Positions 18,677 to 31,346 of a stretch of DNA of 64,000 bases are shown piece after piece. A program made the position numbers and the translations under genes. The first letter of the stretch is position 1. Every line of letters starts with the position of its first letter. Location of the stretch: NCBI GenBank assembly GCA_038143955.1, contig JAYQMT010000005.1:930001-994000 (forward strand), written 5' to 3'. This DNA comes from Porticoccus sp038143955 (GTDB lineage Bacteria > Pseudomonadota > Gammaproteobacteria > Pseudomonadales > Porticoccaceae). Under the pieces are notes generated by a model. The model was given only the letters and a program-made list of their open reading frames with translations. It was not told the origin of the DNA and searched no databases.

Positions 18677-19778
18677 CGTCCCACCAATGGAGTATTTTGC
18701 TTTATCCAGAGCCTCATAGAAGGAAAGTAAAGTAGTAATATAGCTATGATAAAAAATAAAAAATGCACGAACCATAATCCAATAAAAGTGGGAATCAATT
18801 CTTCTTCCAATGCACTTCTTGCACTATTAAGCATTACCAAATAGACCATATATATTAAGATTGCTGGGATCATTTTAGAAAATCTACCCTGCCTTTGGTT
18901 GGTTTTACTTAATGGAATAGCTATTAAGCTCATTACTAATACCAAAATTGGAACAGAAAAACGCCACTGTAACTCGGCCACCTGTGCTGGCTCTTTAGCG
19001 AGCACTAGTTCTGAAGTAGTAAGTATCTGATATTTCTTTCTGTTACGCCTATCAGGAGCCTGTTTTTTCATAGATTGTCCATATTCTTCGAAACGAGTTA
19101 TCTTATAATTTGCCTGCCCCGGGATTCCCTCGATACGGTAACCGTCCTTTAAAACAAGATAATCCATACCATCATCTGAATTTTTTGTTCTCCAGTTTTC
19201 GATACAGTTAGAATTAATTGATCTCCGTATTCAGAGTCAGGATGATGTTCAGCAAGAAAAACGTCTGACATCAAACCCTCTTTATTTATTTCTTCTGTAT
19301 ATGTAACACCCTTACCTTTTTGAATTGGATAAAAATGGCTTGCAACCATACCATCTAAATCTCCTCTTTCATTTTGGTCTGAAATCAAAGCTTCAACTTT
19401 TCGGGCGCCATCTGGAGTAGCAAAAAGACTCAAGTAAGATGTCAAAATAGCTACTATAAATGCTGGGGCTAACGTATATAAAATTAATTTAGTTTGACTC
19501 ATTCCGCATGCAATCATGACTGTCATTTCACTTTGGACATATAAGCGCCCATAAGCTAAAAGAACACCCAAAAAACATGCCAAGGGTATAATTAATTCTA
19601 AAAATCCCGGCAAACGGTAGCCTATCAGAGCAAAAAGAATACCTGCATCCATATCACCGGCAGCAGCTTCCGCCAAGTATTTTACAAATCGGCCACTCAT
19701 AACAATCATTAATAGCACTATTGTGACTGCAGAAGCAGAACTCAAGAAATCACGTGCAAGATATCGAAAAATTAGCAA
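18673..19778 (-). CDS. lptF: LPS export permease LptF (one frameshift)
   Basis: Partner of LptG in the LptB2FG transporter. It starts at TTG 19778-19776 with GGAA upstream (MLIFRYLARDFLSSASAVT). Helices of the first bundle, the string RLPGFLELIIPLACFLGVLLAYGRLY, a periplasmic domain, and a C-terminal bundle with LIAIPLSKTNQRQGRFSKM are typical. The frame breaks at T6 19181-19186; one added base gives 368 residues. Divergent from pepA, as is common in gammaproteobacteria. Confidence 0.93.
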
Positions 19779-19876
19779 TAGAAAGATTCCTATTATGCGT
19801 TAATATATATAAATAAATTTATTACTACTAAGTGTACGTTTATTTAAATACCTAACCAACTAAACTTTGGAGAAAA

Positions 19877-21394
19877 ATGCAACTTAATGCAACTAAATGC
19901 GATCTTCGTTCTAGGAAAACTGAATGTCTAGTGCTAGTTCTCAGCAACAAATATGATAAGCATAATAATCTGCAATCTGATATGAACAACTCAGCTCAAT
20001 ATTTAAATCCTACTATAATTGAGTTTATAACAAAACTCCAAGAAAGCGGTGATATTCAGAAAAAATTAGGCAGTTCAGTAACGATCAATTACCCAAATGG
20101 TTTAGAAGCACAAAGGTTATTGATAGTCAGTAGTGGTAGCGAAATACTAAATGAACAAATGTTTTTAAGTCTCGCCAAAACTATCGGATTTAAGCTTAAA
20201 GATCTACCTGTCAAAGATGCTGTAATCGCGCTTCAAAATATCAACGTCAGTGGCAGAAATGATGTTTGGCAAGCGCAAAAAATTTCTCAAGTACTGGGTG
20301 AGCAGAGCTATTTTTCAGATTCACTAAAAACTATAGCAAAGACTAATTGTTCTCTAAAAAAAGTCCTACTTGCTGTACCATCAGATCAAAAATTAAAAGA
20401 AATAAAAGATGCATGTAAATTAGGTTTGTCAGTATCAAAAGGTATGAATTTATCAAAATATCTAGGGGATCTTCCAGGAAATATATGCACGCCCTCTTTT
20501 TTAGCAAAAGAAGCAAAAAAGCTTGCGATGGGTCATTCCCAATTAAGCTGTAAGATAATAAATGAAGCGGAAATGAAAAGCCTTGGTATGCATTCTTTGC
20601 TATCGGTAACAGCTGGGACTAAACAACCTGCAAAAATGATTATCCTTAAATATAATGGCTCCACTAAGGAAAAAGAAAAGCCTATTGTGCTAGTAGGAAA
20701 AGGTGTCACTTTTGACTCAGGCGGCATCAGCCTCAAGCCCGGTGCTGCGATGGATGAAATGAAGTATGATATGTGCGGTGCAGCCTCTGTATTGGGTGTT
20801 TTTTCTATGCTCATTGATACAGATCTAGATATTAACGTGGTTGGGGTTATACCTGCTGTAGAAAACATGCCAGGAGGTAATGCCATAAAGCCTGGTGATA
20901 TCGTAAAAAGTATGTCAGGACAAACTATTGAGATCCTAAATACCGATGCAGAGGGTCGATTGATCTTGTGCGATGCTTTAACCTATGCAGCTCGATTTAA
21001 GCCAAAAAATGTAATAGATATTGCGACTTTAACAGGAGCATGCGTAATGACTCTAGGGAATCATGCATCAGGCTTATTAAGTAATGATGATATGCTTGCA
21101 AAAAAACTGGAAATTGCAGGTCAAACAAGCTCTGATAGAATTTGGCGTCTTCCAATTTGGAGTGAATATGATGCTCAGCTCAAGAGTAATTTTGCTGATA
21201 TGGCTAATCTTGGTGGTCGTTTAGCTGGAACAATTACCGCTGCTTGTTTTCTTGCACGATTTACAAAAGAGTACAAATGGGCACATTTAGATATAGCAGG
21301 GACAGCGTGGAAGAGTGGAAGCAATAAAGGGTCAACGGGTAGGCCGGTTCCTTTGTTATGTCAATTTCTAATAGAAGAAGCCAATAATGACTAA
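19877..21394 (+). CDS. pepA: Cytosol (leucyl) aminopeptidase PepA
   Basis: M17 di-metal aminopeptidase; in some gammaproteobacteria it also binds DNA in Xer recombination. The 505-residue frame is intact. The N-terminal macro-like domain runs to about 180. Catalytic strings are VGKGVTFDSGGISLKPG and the family signature NTDAEGRLILCDALTYA, with metal-binding Asp and Glu. GGAG lies 6 bases before the ATG. It overlaps holC by 8 bases. Confidence 0.96.
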   Translation: MQLNATKCDLRSRKTECLVLVLSNKYDKHNNLQSDMNNSAQYLNPTIIEFITKLQESGDIQKKLGSSVTINYPNGLEAQRLLIVSSGSEILNEQMFLSLAKTIGFKLKDLPVKDAVIALQNINVSGRNDVWQAQKISQVLGEQSYFSDSLKTIAKTNCSLKKVLLAVPSDQKLKEIKDACKLGLSVSKGMNLSKYLGDLPGNICTPSFLAKEAKKLAMGHSQLSCKIINEAEMKSLGMHSLLSVTAGTKQPAKMIILKYNGSTKEKEKPIVLVGKGVTFDSGGISLKPGAAMDEMKYDMCGAASVLGVFSMLIDTDLDINVVGVIPAVENMPGGNAIKPGDIVKSMSGQTIEILNTDAEGRLILCDALTYAARFKPKNVIDIATLTGACVMTLGNHASGLLSNDDMLAKKLEIAGQTSSDRIWRLPIWSEYDAQLKSNFADMANLGGRLAGTITAACFLARFTKEYKWAHLDIAGTAWKSGSNKGSTGRPVPLLCQFLIEEANND

Positions 21395-21815
21395 TATTAT
21401 TTTTTATCGCATAAAAGGTGACTTTAATTCATTGTTATTATTTGCCTGCAAATTAGTAAATAAAGCTTACCAGAAAAAAATTTCTGTTTTAATAAATACA
21501 TCGGAAGAAGGTATATCGAAAAAAATTGATGAGAAATTATGGAGCTTCGATTCTGTATCTTTCATTCCCCACGATATTGAGAGCGAACCATCATCAACTA
21601 TTGCTATCAATCACGAACTCAATCCCGGAAGACACGATCAATTGCTTATTAATTTATCAGATAGTTCCACGCCAAGGTGGTTTTCAAGATTTCAGAAAGT
21701 TATTGAAATTGTTTATGATGAGCAAGAAGTTATTAATAATAAAAGAAAACAATATAGTTTTTATCAGAGTCGTGGTTACCCTATCACATACCATGATTTA
21801 ACTGAGAATAATTAA
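21387..21815 (+). CDS. holC: DNA polymerase III chi subunit
   Basis: Chi links the clamp loader to SSB. A 142-residue protein with the HolC pattern MTNIIFYRIKGD, ACKLVNKAYQKKISVLI, LWSFDSVSFIPHDI and LLINLSDSSTPRWFSRFQKVIEIV. The order pepA-holC-valS is the gammaproteobacterial norm, and it overlaps pepA by 8 bases. Confidence 0.9.
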   Translation: MTNIIFYRIKGDFNSLLLFACKLVNKAYQKKISVLINTSEEGISKKIDEKLWSFDSVSFIPHDIESEPSSTIAINHELNPGRHDQLLINLSDSSTPRWFSRFQKVIEIVYDEQEVINNKRKQYSFYQSRGYPITYHDLTENN

Positions 21816-21956
21816 GTAAAAATTAACTTATAAACAGAAGTTAATCGACTCTGACATGCCGATCCATTTATAATTTAAAACTGTAAGAATTCTATATTAA
21901 TGCTAATCACTATCAATAAGTTATTTTACCTCTTTTCAACAATAAAATGAGGACTC

Positions 21957-24725
21957 ATGGAAAAGATTTATCGCCCCAAAGACATAGAAACTCAATGGTA
22001 TGACACTTGGGAAAACCATGGGTATTTTAAGCCCATAGAAAATGGTTCTCCATCTTTCTGTATAGCAATTCCTCCCCCTAATGTTACTGGAAATCTCCAT
22101 ATGGGGCATGGCTTTCAAGAGGCCATAATGGATGCTTTGATACGCTATAAAAGAATGAAAGGTAGCGATACATTGTGGCAGGTTGGAACGGATCACGCTG
22201 GAATTGCTACACAAATGGTAGTAGAGCGACTTTTGAACCAAGAAAACGTAACCCGTCACGATTTAGGTCGAGACGAATTTATCAAAAAAGTATGGGAATG
22301 GAAAAATGAGTCAGGGGGAGCTATTACCAAGCAGCTGCGTCGTTTAGGGGCATCGGTCGATTGGACAAGAGAGCGGTTCACTATGGATGATGGTTTTTCT
22401 AGGGCTGTTGAAGACGCTTTCATTAAAGATGTACGAGGATAATTTAATATATAGGGGAAAAAGACTCGTTAATTGGGATCCAAAATTACATACTGCTGTA
22501 TCTGACCTAGAAGTAATTTCAGAGGAAGAAAATGGAAGTTTATGGCACTTTAATTATCCACTATCCACAGATAATGAATATTTAACTGTTGCTACTACAC
22601 GTCCTGAAACTATGTTGGGTGATGTAGCAGTTGCAGTTAATCCTGAAGATCAAAGATATAAGCACCTCATAGGAAGAAACGTTATTCTACCTCTTGTTAA
22701 TCGTGAAATTCCAATAATAGCAGATGACTACGTTGACAAAGATTTTGGTACAGGTTGTGTGAAAATAACTCCAGGGCACGATTTCAATGATTATGAGATG
22801 GGGAAACGTCATAATTTACCTGTTATAAATATATTTGATGATGACGCTCGATTAAATGAAAATGTTCCACTTGAATACGCTGGAATGGAAAGGTTCGATG
22901 CAAGAAAAAAATTATATCTAATTTAGATAGCCTCGGATTACTTAAAAAAATTGATGCTCATATAATTAAAATCCCACGAGGTGATAGATCTGGTGTAATC
23001 ATAGAGCCTTACTTAACTGATCAATGGTATGTAAAAACCTCCCCTTTAGCGGAGAAAGCCGTAGCTGCTGTAGAAAATGGAGATATTAAATTTGTGCCAA
23101 AGCAATATGAAAATATGTATTTTTCTTGGATGCGCGATATTCAAGATTGGTGTATATCTCGTCAGCTCTGGTGGGGACATCAAATACCCGCCTGGTATGA
23201 TGATAAAGAAAATATATATGTTGGAAAATCTGAGGAAGAGGTTCGAGTTAGAAATAATCTTGGTAATATAAAACTAAGGCGAGATAGTGATGTTTTAGAT
23301 ACTTGGTTTTCTTCAAGTCTTTGGACTTTTGGGACGCTCGGGTGGCCAGAAATTAACCAATTTTTACAAAAGTATCATCCCACCAGTGTACTAGTCACTG
23401 GTTTTGATATTATTTTCTTTTGGGTCGCCAGAATGATCATGATGAGTTTATATTTTTTAGATGATATTCCGTTTAAAACAGTCTTTGTTCACGGTCTAGT
23501 TCGCGATAGTCATGGACAAAAAATGTCTAAATCAAAAGGTAACGTACTTGACCCTATAGATCTAATTGATGGTATTGAACTAGAGCCATTAGTTAAAAAA
23601 AGAATCTCGGGAATGATGATACCAAAGCTGCGTGAAAAAATTGAACAACAAACCCGGAAAGAGTTTTCAAAAGGTATAGAGGCCTATGGAACAGACGCAC
23701 TCCGCTTTACATACTACTCTCTTGCATCCACAGGACGAGATATAAATTTTGATGTAGGGAGGATTGAAGGTTTTCGGAACTTCTGTAATAAGATATGGAA
23801 TGCTGCACGTTATGTTTTGATGAACACAGAAGGTCAAGATTGTGATCAAAATAATCATGGAAATTACCAACTATCATTACCAGACCGCTGGATTATTAGT
23901 CGATTACAACAGGTAAAAAAAGAGGTGGCGGATGCTATTGAAAATTATAGATTTGATCTAGCATCACAAGCTATTTACGAATTTATGTGGAATGAATACT
24001 GCGATTGGTACCTGGAGTTATCTAAACCAGTACTCTGGGGCGATGATATCGCAACAGAATTAAAAGTTGGAACCCGCAGAACCCTAATAAGAGTGCTAGA
24101 GAACACCCTCAGAATGATTCATCCATTTATGCCCTTTATTACAGAAGAAATATGGCAGCAACTGAAAGTATTAGCAGATAAAGAAGGTGAAACCATTATG
24201 CTGCAGTCCTATCCTACAGAAGATAAAAAACTTATAGATAACGAAGCTACTGTTAATATCGAATGGCTAAAAAAAGCTGTAATTGGAATTCGTAACATTC
24301 GTGGTGAAATGAATATATCTCCCGCAAAAATTTTAACTGTTTATCTTCGAAATGGCTCTAGTGAGGATAAATATCGTCTGAATGAAAACAGGGCTTATTT
24401 AACTAAAATGGCGCACCTAGATAAGATAATTTGGCTTGATTGCAGTGAGGAAGCGCCAACCTCAATAACAGCACTAATTGGAGAGATGGAAATTCTTGTG
24501 CCTATGGCAGGATTAATTGATAAAGGTGAGGAAATAAAAAGACTAGATAAAGAGCTAACTAAAATTGAAGACGACTTACTACGCATTAAAGCTAAGTTAG
24601 CAAATAAATCTTTTACGAGCAAAGCTCCAAAAAAAATTGTAGATATAGAAAAAAATCGACTAAACGATTTAGAAAAGAATCATGCAAAAATTTTACAGCA
24701 GAAAGAAAAAATTATTGATATTTAG
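21957..24725 (+). CDS. valS: Valyl-tRNA synthetase (two frameshifts)
   Basis: Class I synthetase for valine. The HIGH motif is in PPPNVTGNLHMGHGFQEA near residue 45. Zinc and editing regions follow. KMSKS is in GQKMSKSKGNVLDP. An anticodon domain and the ValRS-specific C-terminal coiled coil (KGEEIKRLDKELTKIEDDLL) end the protein. An extra A at 22425-22427 and a missing A at 22905-22911 split the frame; corrected, it reads through as 922 residues. The long C-terminal coiled coil and lack of IleRS zinc end support ValRS. Confidence 0.96.
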
Positions 24726-24763
24726 ATTTATCTATTTGGATAAGATTGCAAAATTCCAATAAT

Positions 24764-26273
24764 TTACTTTGAACGCATGTGAGGAAATAAAAGGACGTCT
24801 CTTATCGACGCTGAGTCGGTTAGAAGCATCACCAAACGATCGATACCTATACCCTCTCCTGCTGTCGGTGGCAGACCGTATTCTAGAGCTCTAATATAAT
24901 CTGAATCATAATGCATAGCCTCTTCATCACCAGCATCTTTTTCAGCCACCTGCTGACTGAATCTTGAAGCTTGATCTTCTGCATCATTAAGTTCAGAAAA
25001 TCCGTTAGCTATCTCCTTTCCCCCAACAAAAAACTCAAATCGATCGGTGACAAACGGATTATTATCGGTACGGCGAGCAAGCGGTGATACTTCTGTTGGA
25101 TATTCAGTAATAAACGTAGGATTATCTAGCAAATGTTCTACCGTTTTTTCAAAAATTTCAATCTGAATTTTTCCCAATCCCCATGTATCTTTTAGCGGAA
25201 TACCGAGATCAGACGCAATAGAGCGTGCTGAAGTTTCTTGGTTTAGTTTTTGGGCATCTATATCTGGGTTGAATCTTAATATAGATTCAAAAACTGACAT
25301 CCTCACAAAAGGTTTTGAAAAATCATACGCTTTCTCCTCAATAATCTCACCTTCCTTATTTTTAGAGGTACTTACGATACTTAAACCACCCAGCACTGAA
25401 GTGATTAAACCTCGCAACATATCTTCAGTCATATTCATTAAATCAGTATAGTTTGAATAGGCCTGATAGAATTCGAGCATTGTGAATTCAGGATTATGCC
25501 GAGTTGATAAACCTTCATTACGAAAGCTTCGGTTTATCTCATATACACGCTCAAAACCTCCAACAACTAACCTTTTTAGATATAGTTCTGGTGCTATACG
25601 TAAATACATATCAAGATCCAAGGCATTATGATGAGTGACAAATGGGCGCGCGGCGGCTCCCCTGGGATGACTTGAAGCATAGGCGTTTCGACTTCCATAA
25701 AATTTTTTTATTGAGATAAGAACGTATAAAATTAATTATTTTTGTACGAATTTTAAATACGTCACGAGTTTCAGGATTAACAATTAAGTCGACATAACGC
25801 TGCCTATATCTCATCTCCTTATCTAATAAGCCATGATGTTTATCAGGCAAAGGTCTCAGAGACTTTGTTAAAAGATAATTATCATCCATACTAACATACA
25901 GATCTCCCTTGCCCGATTTGTGTAGAACTCCATTAACACCAACAATATCTCCAAGATCTAGGTTTTTTACAAAAGATCTAGCCTCCTTAACTACATATAA
26001 CTGCATGATTCCAGACATATCTTGAATCACCATAAAAGCACCACGGTTTCTTATCAACCTGCCGGCAACACTCACCACCTGATTTGAGGATTCTAGCTCC
26101 TCCTTTGATCTATGTGAGTATTTTTTTTGTAAATCATCTGCTAGATTTTTTCTACAAAAATTATTTGGGAAAGGGTTTGTGTTATTTTCAACGGCTTGCT
26201 CACGAATTTTTGCTAACTTAGCTCTTCTTTCAGCAATAAGCTTATTTTCGTTTTGCTCTAACTCTTTACTCAT
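24764..26273 (-). CDS. lysS: Lysyl-tRNA synthetase, class II (two frameshifts)
   Basis: The N-terminal OB domain has VAGRLIRNRGAFMVIQDMSG and LGDIVGVNGVLHKSGKG. The catalytic domain has FERVYEINRSFRNEGLSTRH (motif 2) and TAGEGIGIDRLVMLLTD (motif 3). One base is missing from each of T7 25703-25709 and C4 25659-25662. Restoring both yields ETPMLQVIPGGAAARPFVTH and about 503 residues, normal length. The start is set at the ATG at 26273; an in-frame TTG lies four codons earlier. It follows prfB in the usual prfB-lysS pair. Confidence 0.95.
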
Positions 26274-26341
26274 TTTTTTAACCAAATTAATACTCGTGAA
26301 TTAAATTTATATGGCTGTATTTTCAACTATGATACTTAATT

Positions 26342-27437
26342 TTACAAACCTGCTTTCAAAGATGCCTCTATAAACTCATCTAAGTGCCCATCTAAAACCA
26401 AACTACAATTGCTAGTCTGAATATTTGTTCGCAGATCTTTAATTCTTTGGTCATCGAGAACGTATGAACGAATTTGACTACCCCAACCGATATCTGATTT
26501 TGAGTCCTCTAACACCTGAGCAGCCTCATTACGCTTCAGCATTTCTTGCTCATAAAGTTTTGCTCTTAGCATTTTCCAGCAGTTTTCTCGATTCTGATGC
26601 TGAGAACGCTCACTTTGACATTGTACTACTGATCCTGATGGGATATGAGTTAACCTTACAGCTGAATCTGTCTTATTGACGTGCTGTCCACCAGCGCCGC
26701 TTGCTCTGTATGTATCTGTTCGCACATCTGAAGGATTAATTTCGATATCAATATCATCATCAATCTCTGGAGAAACGAAAACAGAGCAAAATGAAGTATG
26801 TCTGCGACTTCCGGAATCAAACGGTGACTTTCTAACAAGCCTATGTACTCCAGTTTCTGTTCGAAGCCATCCAAATGCATGCTCACCCTCAAAATGAATC
26901 GTAGCACTTTTTATACCAGCTACATCTCCTGAGGAAACTTCTTCAAGGACTGTTCGGAAGCCTTTCATTTCTCCCCAACGAAGATACATACGTAGAACCA
27001 TTTCTGCCCAGTCTTGGGCTTCGGTACCACCAGAGCCTGACTGAATATCTAGGTATGCATTATTAGGGTCCATCGGACCTGAAAACATTCTACTAAATTC
27101 TAATTTAACTAGTCCTTTTGTGAGCTCTTTTAGGTCTGACTCTATCTCCCGAACGGTATCAATATCTTTTTCAATAAATGCTATTTCCAATAATTCAAAA
27201 GCGTCAGAAATACCTATATCTAAAGTATCTATGGTTTCAACAATAAGCTGTAGAGACGACCTTTCACGTCCAAGATTTTTTGCACGCATAGAGTCTCCCC
27301 AAACTTCAGGTTCACTCAACTCTAACTCAACCTCATCAAGACGATCTTTTTTATTACTATAGTCAAAGGTACCCCCGAAGCAAATCGGTTCTTTCTTGAA
27401 GATCTTTTAAGACGTTTTTTGTCGGATTTATTTCCAT
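26342..27437 (-). CDS. prfB: Peptide chain release factor 2 (programmed +1 frameshift)
   Basis: RF2 ends translation at UGA and UAA. The first frame starts at ATG 27437 and codes MEINPTKNVLKDLQERTDLL then RGYL before an in-frame TGA (27365-27363). Skipping one base continues as Asp-Tyr and the long second frame. That frame has the SPF anticodon-like tripeptide (SPFDSGSRRHTSF) and the GGQ hydrolysis motif (ASGAGGQHVNKTDSAVRL). The combined length is about 365 residues. The layout is the conserved autoregulatory RF2 design. Confidence 0.97.
27362..27380 (-). promoter_or_regulatory. RF2 recoding site
   Basis: On the minus strand the order is CGGGGG, then TAC, then CTT TGA C. This is the known RF2 signal: an internal Shine-Dalgarno-like stretch 3 bases before the CTT slip codon, then the UGA that RF2 itself reads. 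Low RF2 favours the +1 shift into GAC, so the gene controls its own level. Confidence 0.95.
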
Positions 27438-27669
27438 TAATTTATGATATCCAAGAATGAAATGAGAAATAGAATTCTATCGGAATATTAACGCCTTCTC
27501 CAGCTACTTAAATTTAGATTGGATTGATGTATGTTATTTCAGTGAAACAGCTCTCAGTTAAAGATTAAACTATTGCGAGAATTTATTTGTATATTGGCGA
27601 AAAATTTAAAAATTCTGTTAAAATCCATGAAATTTCAATATAGCCAACTATGTGAACAATAGAATAATT

Positions 27670-29568
27670 ATGAGTTTAATCCGTCTTGATGATATATCTA
27701 TTGAATTTGGTGATATACCACTACTTCGAAAAACAAATTTTTCTGTAGAGCCTGGAGAAAGAATTTGTCTAATAGGAAGAAATGGGGCTGGAAAATCTAC
27801 GCTACTAAAAATAATTAATCAAGAAATTATCCCTGATTCTGGTGAAATTCATCTTAGACAGCATTTACGAATTAGTCAGCTAGAGCAGAGTCTTCCTTCT
27901 GTGGGAGATCGTAAAGTTTTTGATGTGGTTAAAGAAGGTTTATCTGATCAGCAAAAACTTATAGATCTTTTCAACGAAGCCTCAAAAAAAAATATGGGTA
28001 AGCAGGCGATAAACCACTTAGGCCAACTTCAGGCTCAAATTGATGCTGGTGGCGGCTGGAATATTACACAGCAGGTTGAAACGATTATCAGTCAGTTAAA
28101 TTTGCCTGCCAATAAGACGCTAGCTGATCTATCTGGTGGATGGCGACGAAGGGTGGCTCTCGGAAAAGCATTAGTATCTAATCCGGATCTATTACTATTA
28201 GATGAACCCACTAACCATCTTGATATAAGTACAATTGAATGGCTAGAACATAAAATACGTAGCTATCAAGGGAGCGTAATATTTATTACTCATGACCGAA
28301 ATTTTTTACAGAAACTTGCAACACGTATTGTAGAGATAGAAGTGGGTAAACTAATAAGCTGGCCTGGAACTTATAACAATTATCTATTTTTGAAAGAAAA
28401 GGCAATTGAAAGTGAGCAAGTGCGAAATGATTTATTTGATAAACGACTTGCAGAAGAGGAAGTGTGGATTCGTCAAGGCATCAAAGCAAGGCGTACAAGA
28501 AATGAAGGTCGTGTTCGTGCATTAACTGCTATGCGTGAAGAGCGAATACAGCGCTCTACTCGCCAAGGAAAAGCTAGGATAAGTATTGAATCATCTGAAA
28601 AGTCTGGCAGGAAAGTTATTGAAGCCCGAAATCTTTCGCACGGGTATGGAAATGACAAGCTCTTCAATAACGTTAGTCTCAAGATACGCAGAGGTGATCG
28701 TATAGGTCTAATTGGAAATAATGGTGTTGGTAAATCAACACTACTTAAGATTCTCTTAGAGCAAATCCCCCCTAATGTCGGTTCTGTTAAACTAGGGACC
28801 AATTTAAACATAGGTTATTTTGATCAAATACATCGTGAATTAGACACTGAAAAAACTATTGCTGAAAATGTTGGGAACGGCAAAGAGTACATAAAAATTA
28901 ACGGTAAAGACCGGCATATAATAGGTTATTTGCGGAATTTTTTATATTCGCCAAAAAGAGCTATGACTCCTGTTAAAGCTCTTTCTGGTGGCGAGAGAAA
29001 TAGAGTTCTTTTAGCAAAACTATTTACACAACCAACAAATTTTCTAGTGTTAGATGAACCAACTAATGATCTGGATATTGAAATGCTAGAGGTCTTGGAA
29101 AAAAAACTTGTAGAATACGCTGGAACATTAATTATTGTCAGCCATGATCGTCAGTTTCTTGATAATGTAGTGACAAGTGTCCTCGTATTTGAAGATAGAG
29201 GTAATATACAAGAATATCTGGGCGGTTATACCGATTGGGAAAATCGTGGCAAAGCACTAAACATAACGGATCATCAAAAAAATAATCGAAAACAAATAGA
29301 AAAAATGTCAAATCGTTCTGATTACAAGAGTGCAGAAAAAAGATTCCGCTCAAACTTAGCTATAAACTCAAACGCGAGCTTGATATGCTCCCAGCTATGA
29401 TTGAGAAGTTAGAAGTGAGCTGTCTAAACTTCAGAATGAAACCAATAGTTCAGAGTTTTACCTCAAACCTTATACCGAAACAAAACCCTCTTAGATGCTT
29501 TAAACGAGAAACAAAAAGCGCTTGATTTGGCCACAGAGAGATGGGTTGAATTGGAAGCTAGCAAATAA
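27670..29568 (+). CDS. uup: ABC-F ATPase Uup (three frameshifts near the 3' end)
   Basis: Soluble duplicated ABC ATPase acting on ribosomes or DNA structures. Walker A motifs are GRNGAGKST and GNNGVGKST, signatures LSGGW and LSGGE, and Walker B LLLDEPTNHLD and LVLDEPTNDLD. The interdomain linker IKARRTRNEGRVRALTAMRE and the C-terminal coiled coil identify Uup over EttA or YheS. One base is missing from each of A6 29336-29341, near 29412, and A4 29482-29485. Corrected, the coiled coil (LSYKLKRELDMLPAMIEKLE and beyond) extends to TAA 29566-29568, 633 residues. The start is the ATG at 27670; a GTG six codons earlier is possible. Confidence 0.93.
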
Positions 29569-31316
29569 GAGTCTCTATTATTAGCTGTAATGATTCTCTT
29601 CCCTGCCAAAAATTGACATCTAATTTATATACAATATTTATTTTTTCTTTTTTATATTCCTCAATATCATCTGTACTAACATTGAATGCAATAGCACTAA
29701 GTTGTTCTTGTTTGTCAAAATCTAGACAAAGCACTAACTTTATATGTTTTTTACCAACTACACGCTGACTTAAAATATAAAAATCTCCAACGAATAGTGG
29801 CTCCGAAATTGCTGCCCCCATGGACCTGCGTCTCTAATTAATAATGCATTTTTAAGGCATAGCTCTTCTGCAGAGAGAACACCATCTGTTAAAATCAAAG
29901 CCTCAAGATCAGATATCGTTATCCGGCTTCTAACTTCTTTGTCGAAGGCCCTTGTAAACAAAAGATATTTATCCGGATCTAGGCTGAGTCCAGCAGCCAT
30001 CGCATGCCCACCAAACTTATTTATTATTCCTGGGTGAGTTGTTGCAACAGCCTCCAATGTATCTCGAATATGAAGCCCAGGGATTGATCTAGCGGAACCT
30101 TTATATTCTTTTTTCTTTCTGGCCTAGAGCATCTGCAAAGATAATAACTGGTCGATGGAAGTGGTCTTTGATTCTAGAAGCAAGTAAACCCGAAACTCCT
30201 TGATGCCAATTACTATCAAATAAACAAATATCCCAAGGCAGATCTATATCATTTATATTAATTTTTTCTAAAATTTCTAATCCTTCTTCTCGCATATTAA
30301 CTTCAATACTTTTTCTCTCTAGGTTAAGTTGTTCAAGCTGTATTGCATATTTTTTTGCAGCACTGTTATCATTTTCTAAAAGGCAGGCTATACCAATACT
30401 CATATCAGTGAGTCTTCCAGCAGCATTCAATCTTGGTCCAACTGCAAAACCTAGGTCGCTCGCTATAAGTTTTTTATGATCTTTATCCGCCAAATCTAAC
30501 AACGCTTGTATTCCTGGCCTTAAGTGTCCAGACCGTATTCGTAGCAAACCTTGATGAACTAGAATTCTATTAGTGTAGTCAAGTGGCACAACATCCGCTA
30601 CAGTTCCGAGAGCCACTAGATCAAGCCATTGAGACATATTTGGAATCATGATTTTTTGCCTCTCGAACCAACCGATATTGCGTAACCTAGATCTGAAGGC
30701 TATTAGCAAATAAAAAACAACACCTACACCTGCCAAATTTTTGCATGAAAAATCACAACCATGCTGATTAGGATTTAAGATAGCATCTGCTATTGGTAAA
30801 TTTAGTCCTGGTAAGTGATGGTCTGTTATCAAGACCTTCATCCCTGCTTTCTTTGCTGCTAAAACACCACTAATACTTGATATACCGTTATCGACTGTAA
30901 TAAGCAGATCTGGTTTAAATTTATTTGCTAACTTGACAATTTCAGGAGTAAGGCCGTAACCAAATTTGAAACGATCGGGAACGATATAATCTATGTTTTT
31001 CATGCCCATTGCACTTAATGCTAATACCATAAGTGCGGTGCTTGTCGCACCGTCAACGTCAAAATCTCCAACTATTAATACACGCTGCTGATGATTTAAT
31101 GCTTCCTCTAAGAGACTTATACTTTTATCTAAACCCTTGAGTTCTTTTGGGGGGTGCAGTTTTTTTTAAAGAGTAATCTAACTGTTCTTCATTGGTAATT
31201 CCTCGACCTATATAAATTCTTTTAAGAAAATCAGGATAATTAACATCAAAATTACCAGATTTTAAATCAACTTTGCGTAATTTTAGAATTTTTTTAAGCT
31301 TAGAGTTTTTTATCAA
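29558..31316 (-). CDS. recJ: Single-strand DNA exonuclease RecJ (three frameshifts)
   Basis: RecJ is a 5'-3' single-strand exonuclease in recombination and mismatch repair. DHH-family motifs are GDFDVDGATSTAL, LLITVDNGISS and LITDHHLPG; DHHA1 motifs are GGHAMAAGLSLDPDKY and the OB end. It starts at TTG 31316-31314 with AGGA 7 bases upstream. Breaks are an extra A at 31160-31167, an extra A at 30109-30114 and a missing base at 29806-29808. Corrected length is about 585 residues. Its stop overlaps the convergent uup stop by 11 bases. Confidence 0.93.
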
Positions 31317-31346
31317 TATATCGTCCTATGAAACAGTTAGCTTAAA

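Noticed and set aside
18677..18775. Longer LptG start at 18775
   Set aside because: It would lie fully inside lptF; the ATGA overlap at 18673-18676 is the natural coupled start.
27363..27365. In-frame TGA in prfB as an error or UGA reassignment
   Set aside because: The flanking CGGGGG-TAC-CTT-TGA-C is the known RF2 recoding signal; other genes use TGA as a normal stop.
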